Assembly (NCBI GenBank): GCA_002923335.1
Contig: BEHZ01000101.1
Coordinates: 1-6,202, forward strand
Origin: a bacterium HR23
Lineage (GTDB): Bacteria > Chloroflexota > Dehalococcoidia > Lucifugimonadales > HRBIN23
Length of the DNA stretch: 6,202 nucleotides
Direction of reading: 5' to 3'
The notes under the pieces: model-generated
Databases searched by the model: none
Told to the model about the DNA's origin: nothing
Seen by the model: only the letters and a program-made list of their open reading frames with translations
Program-made: the position numbers and the translations under genes
Shown: one piece after another, positions 5,666 through 6,202 of the stretch
Layout: every line of letters starts with the position of its first letter
Numbering within the stretch: the stretch's first letter is position 1

Positions 5666-6198
5666 GCCACTGGCCCTGGGCAGACCGCCTGGCCCAATAC
5701 CTCGCCAGCGACTACCTCGTGCCCGTTTCCCTGGCCCTGCTCCTGCTGGGGATGTGGTTCGCTCCCCGGGACCCGGCTGTCCGGGAGCGCCACCAGAAGG
5801 CGGTCTTCCGGAGCCTGCTGGGCACCGGCTTCAGCAGTCTGGCGGTGCTCATCCTCAACCATTACTTCTTCCGTCCCCGTCCCTTCCACCTCTACGAGGT
5901 GCGCCTGCTCTTCTATCCCCCTACCGATTCCTCTTTCCCTTCCAATGCAGCGGCGGTAGGATTTGGGCTGGCCTTCGGCATCCTGCTCACCAATCGCCCC
6001 TTGGGGGCCTTCGCCCTGGTGCTGGCCTCCCTGTGGGGTCTGGCTCGGGTGTATGCGGGCGTCCATTTCCCCTCGGACATCGTGGGGGGAGCGTTGCTGG
6101 CGGTAGCGGTTACCTCCCTGGTAGCCCTGGCCCTGCGCCTCTCGGAGCCCCTCCCCAGCCGAGTGCTTCGGGCGGTGCGGTTCCTCCACTTAGCGTAA
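5605..6198 (+). CDS. PAP2-family membrane phosphatase with altered motif 2
   Basis: PAP2 membrane proteins remove phosphate from lipid phosphates such as phosphatidate or undecaprenyl diphosphate, usually on the outer side of the membrane. The 197-residue protein shows FFRPRPF at 88-94 (motif 1), SSFPSNAAA at 109-117 (motif 2) and ARVYAGVHFPSD at 147-158 (motif 3, nucleophile His154, Asp158). It has about five hydrophobic segments, near 35-53, 68-87, 113-129, 132-151 and 157-178. Motif 2 normally reads PSGHA or PSNHA; here Ala115 replaces the His. In motif 1 the usual Lys position is Asn85. The ATG at 5605 is 11 bases after AGGAGG (5588-5593), and its first residues fit the family. It overlaps the preceding gene by 61 bases out of frame. 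The stop codon falls four bases before the window ends, and the substrate cannot be told from sequence. Confidence 0.88.
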   Translation: MVERLQALDAQLVLRLNGWVGHWPWADRLAQYLASDYLVPVSLALLLLGMWFAPRDPAVRERHQKAVFRSLLGTGFSSLAVLILNHYFFRPRPFHLYEVRLLFYPPTDSSFPSNAAAVGFGLAFGILLTNRPLGAFALVLASLWGLARVYAGVHFPSDIVGGALLAVAVTSLVALALRLSEPLPSRVLRAVRFLHLA

Positions 6199-6202
6199 AC
6201 AA

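Overview
The window is GC-rich, densely packed bacterial DNA holding nine protein-coding genes in two divergent blocks. High GC, GTG starts, strong AGGAGG-type ribosome binding sites and the sequence style of the two unrecognised membrane proteins suggest a member of the Chloroflexota (Dehalococcoidia-like). That assignment is inferred from pattern memory and has not been confirmed by a search. I see no tRNA, rRNA, CRISPR array, insertion sequence or convincing terminator.

The leftward block (minus strand, 3445 down to 26) reads: a seven-helix membrane protein of unknown function, then thiL (thiamine-phosphate kinase), tsaE and tsaB (two components of the tRNA t6A modification machinery), and ndk (nucleoside diphosphate kinase). 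thiL and tsaE overlap in an ATGA, tsaE and tsaB overlap by 19 bases, and the ndk ribosome binding site touches the tsaB stop codon, so this looks like one translationally coupled operon. The thiL-tsaE-tsaB order matches the conserved Bacillus-type cluster (ydiA-ydiB-ydiC), but ndk stands where rimI and tsaD often follow.

The intergenic region (3446-3646) carries a good rightward promoter with a perfect TATAAT. It also carries a weaker leftward promoter whose -35 region lies inside an inverted repeat.

The rightward block (plus strand, 3647 to 6198) reads: ilvE (branched-chain aminotransferase), plsY-like glycerol-3-phosphate acyltransferase, a 150-residue three-helix membrane protein of unknown function, and a PAP2-family phosphatase. 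The gaps are 8 and 13 bases, followed by a 61-base out-of-frame overlap. The last three genes look like a membrane-lipid module attached to an amino-acid biosynthesis gene.

Most of the window is ordinary housekeeping sequence. The points worth a second look are the PAP2 protein with Ala in place of the motif-2 His, the PlsY homologue with altered motif residues beside it, the two unassigned membrane proteins, and an Ndk substitution near the phosphate-binding site. I did not find convincing evidence for a wholly new system.
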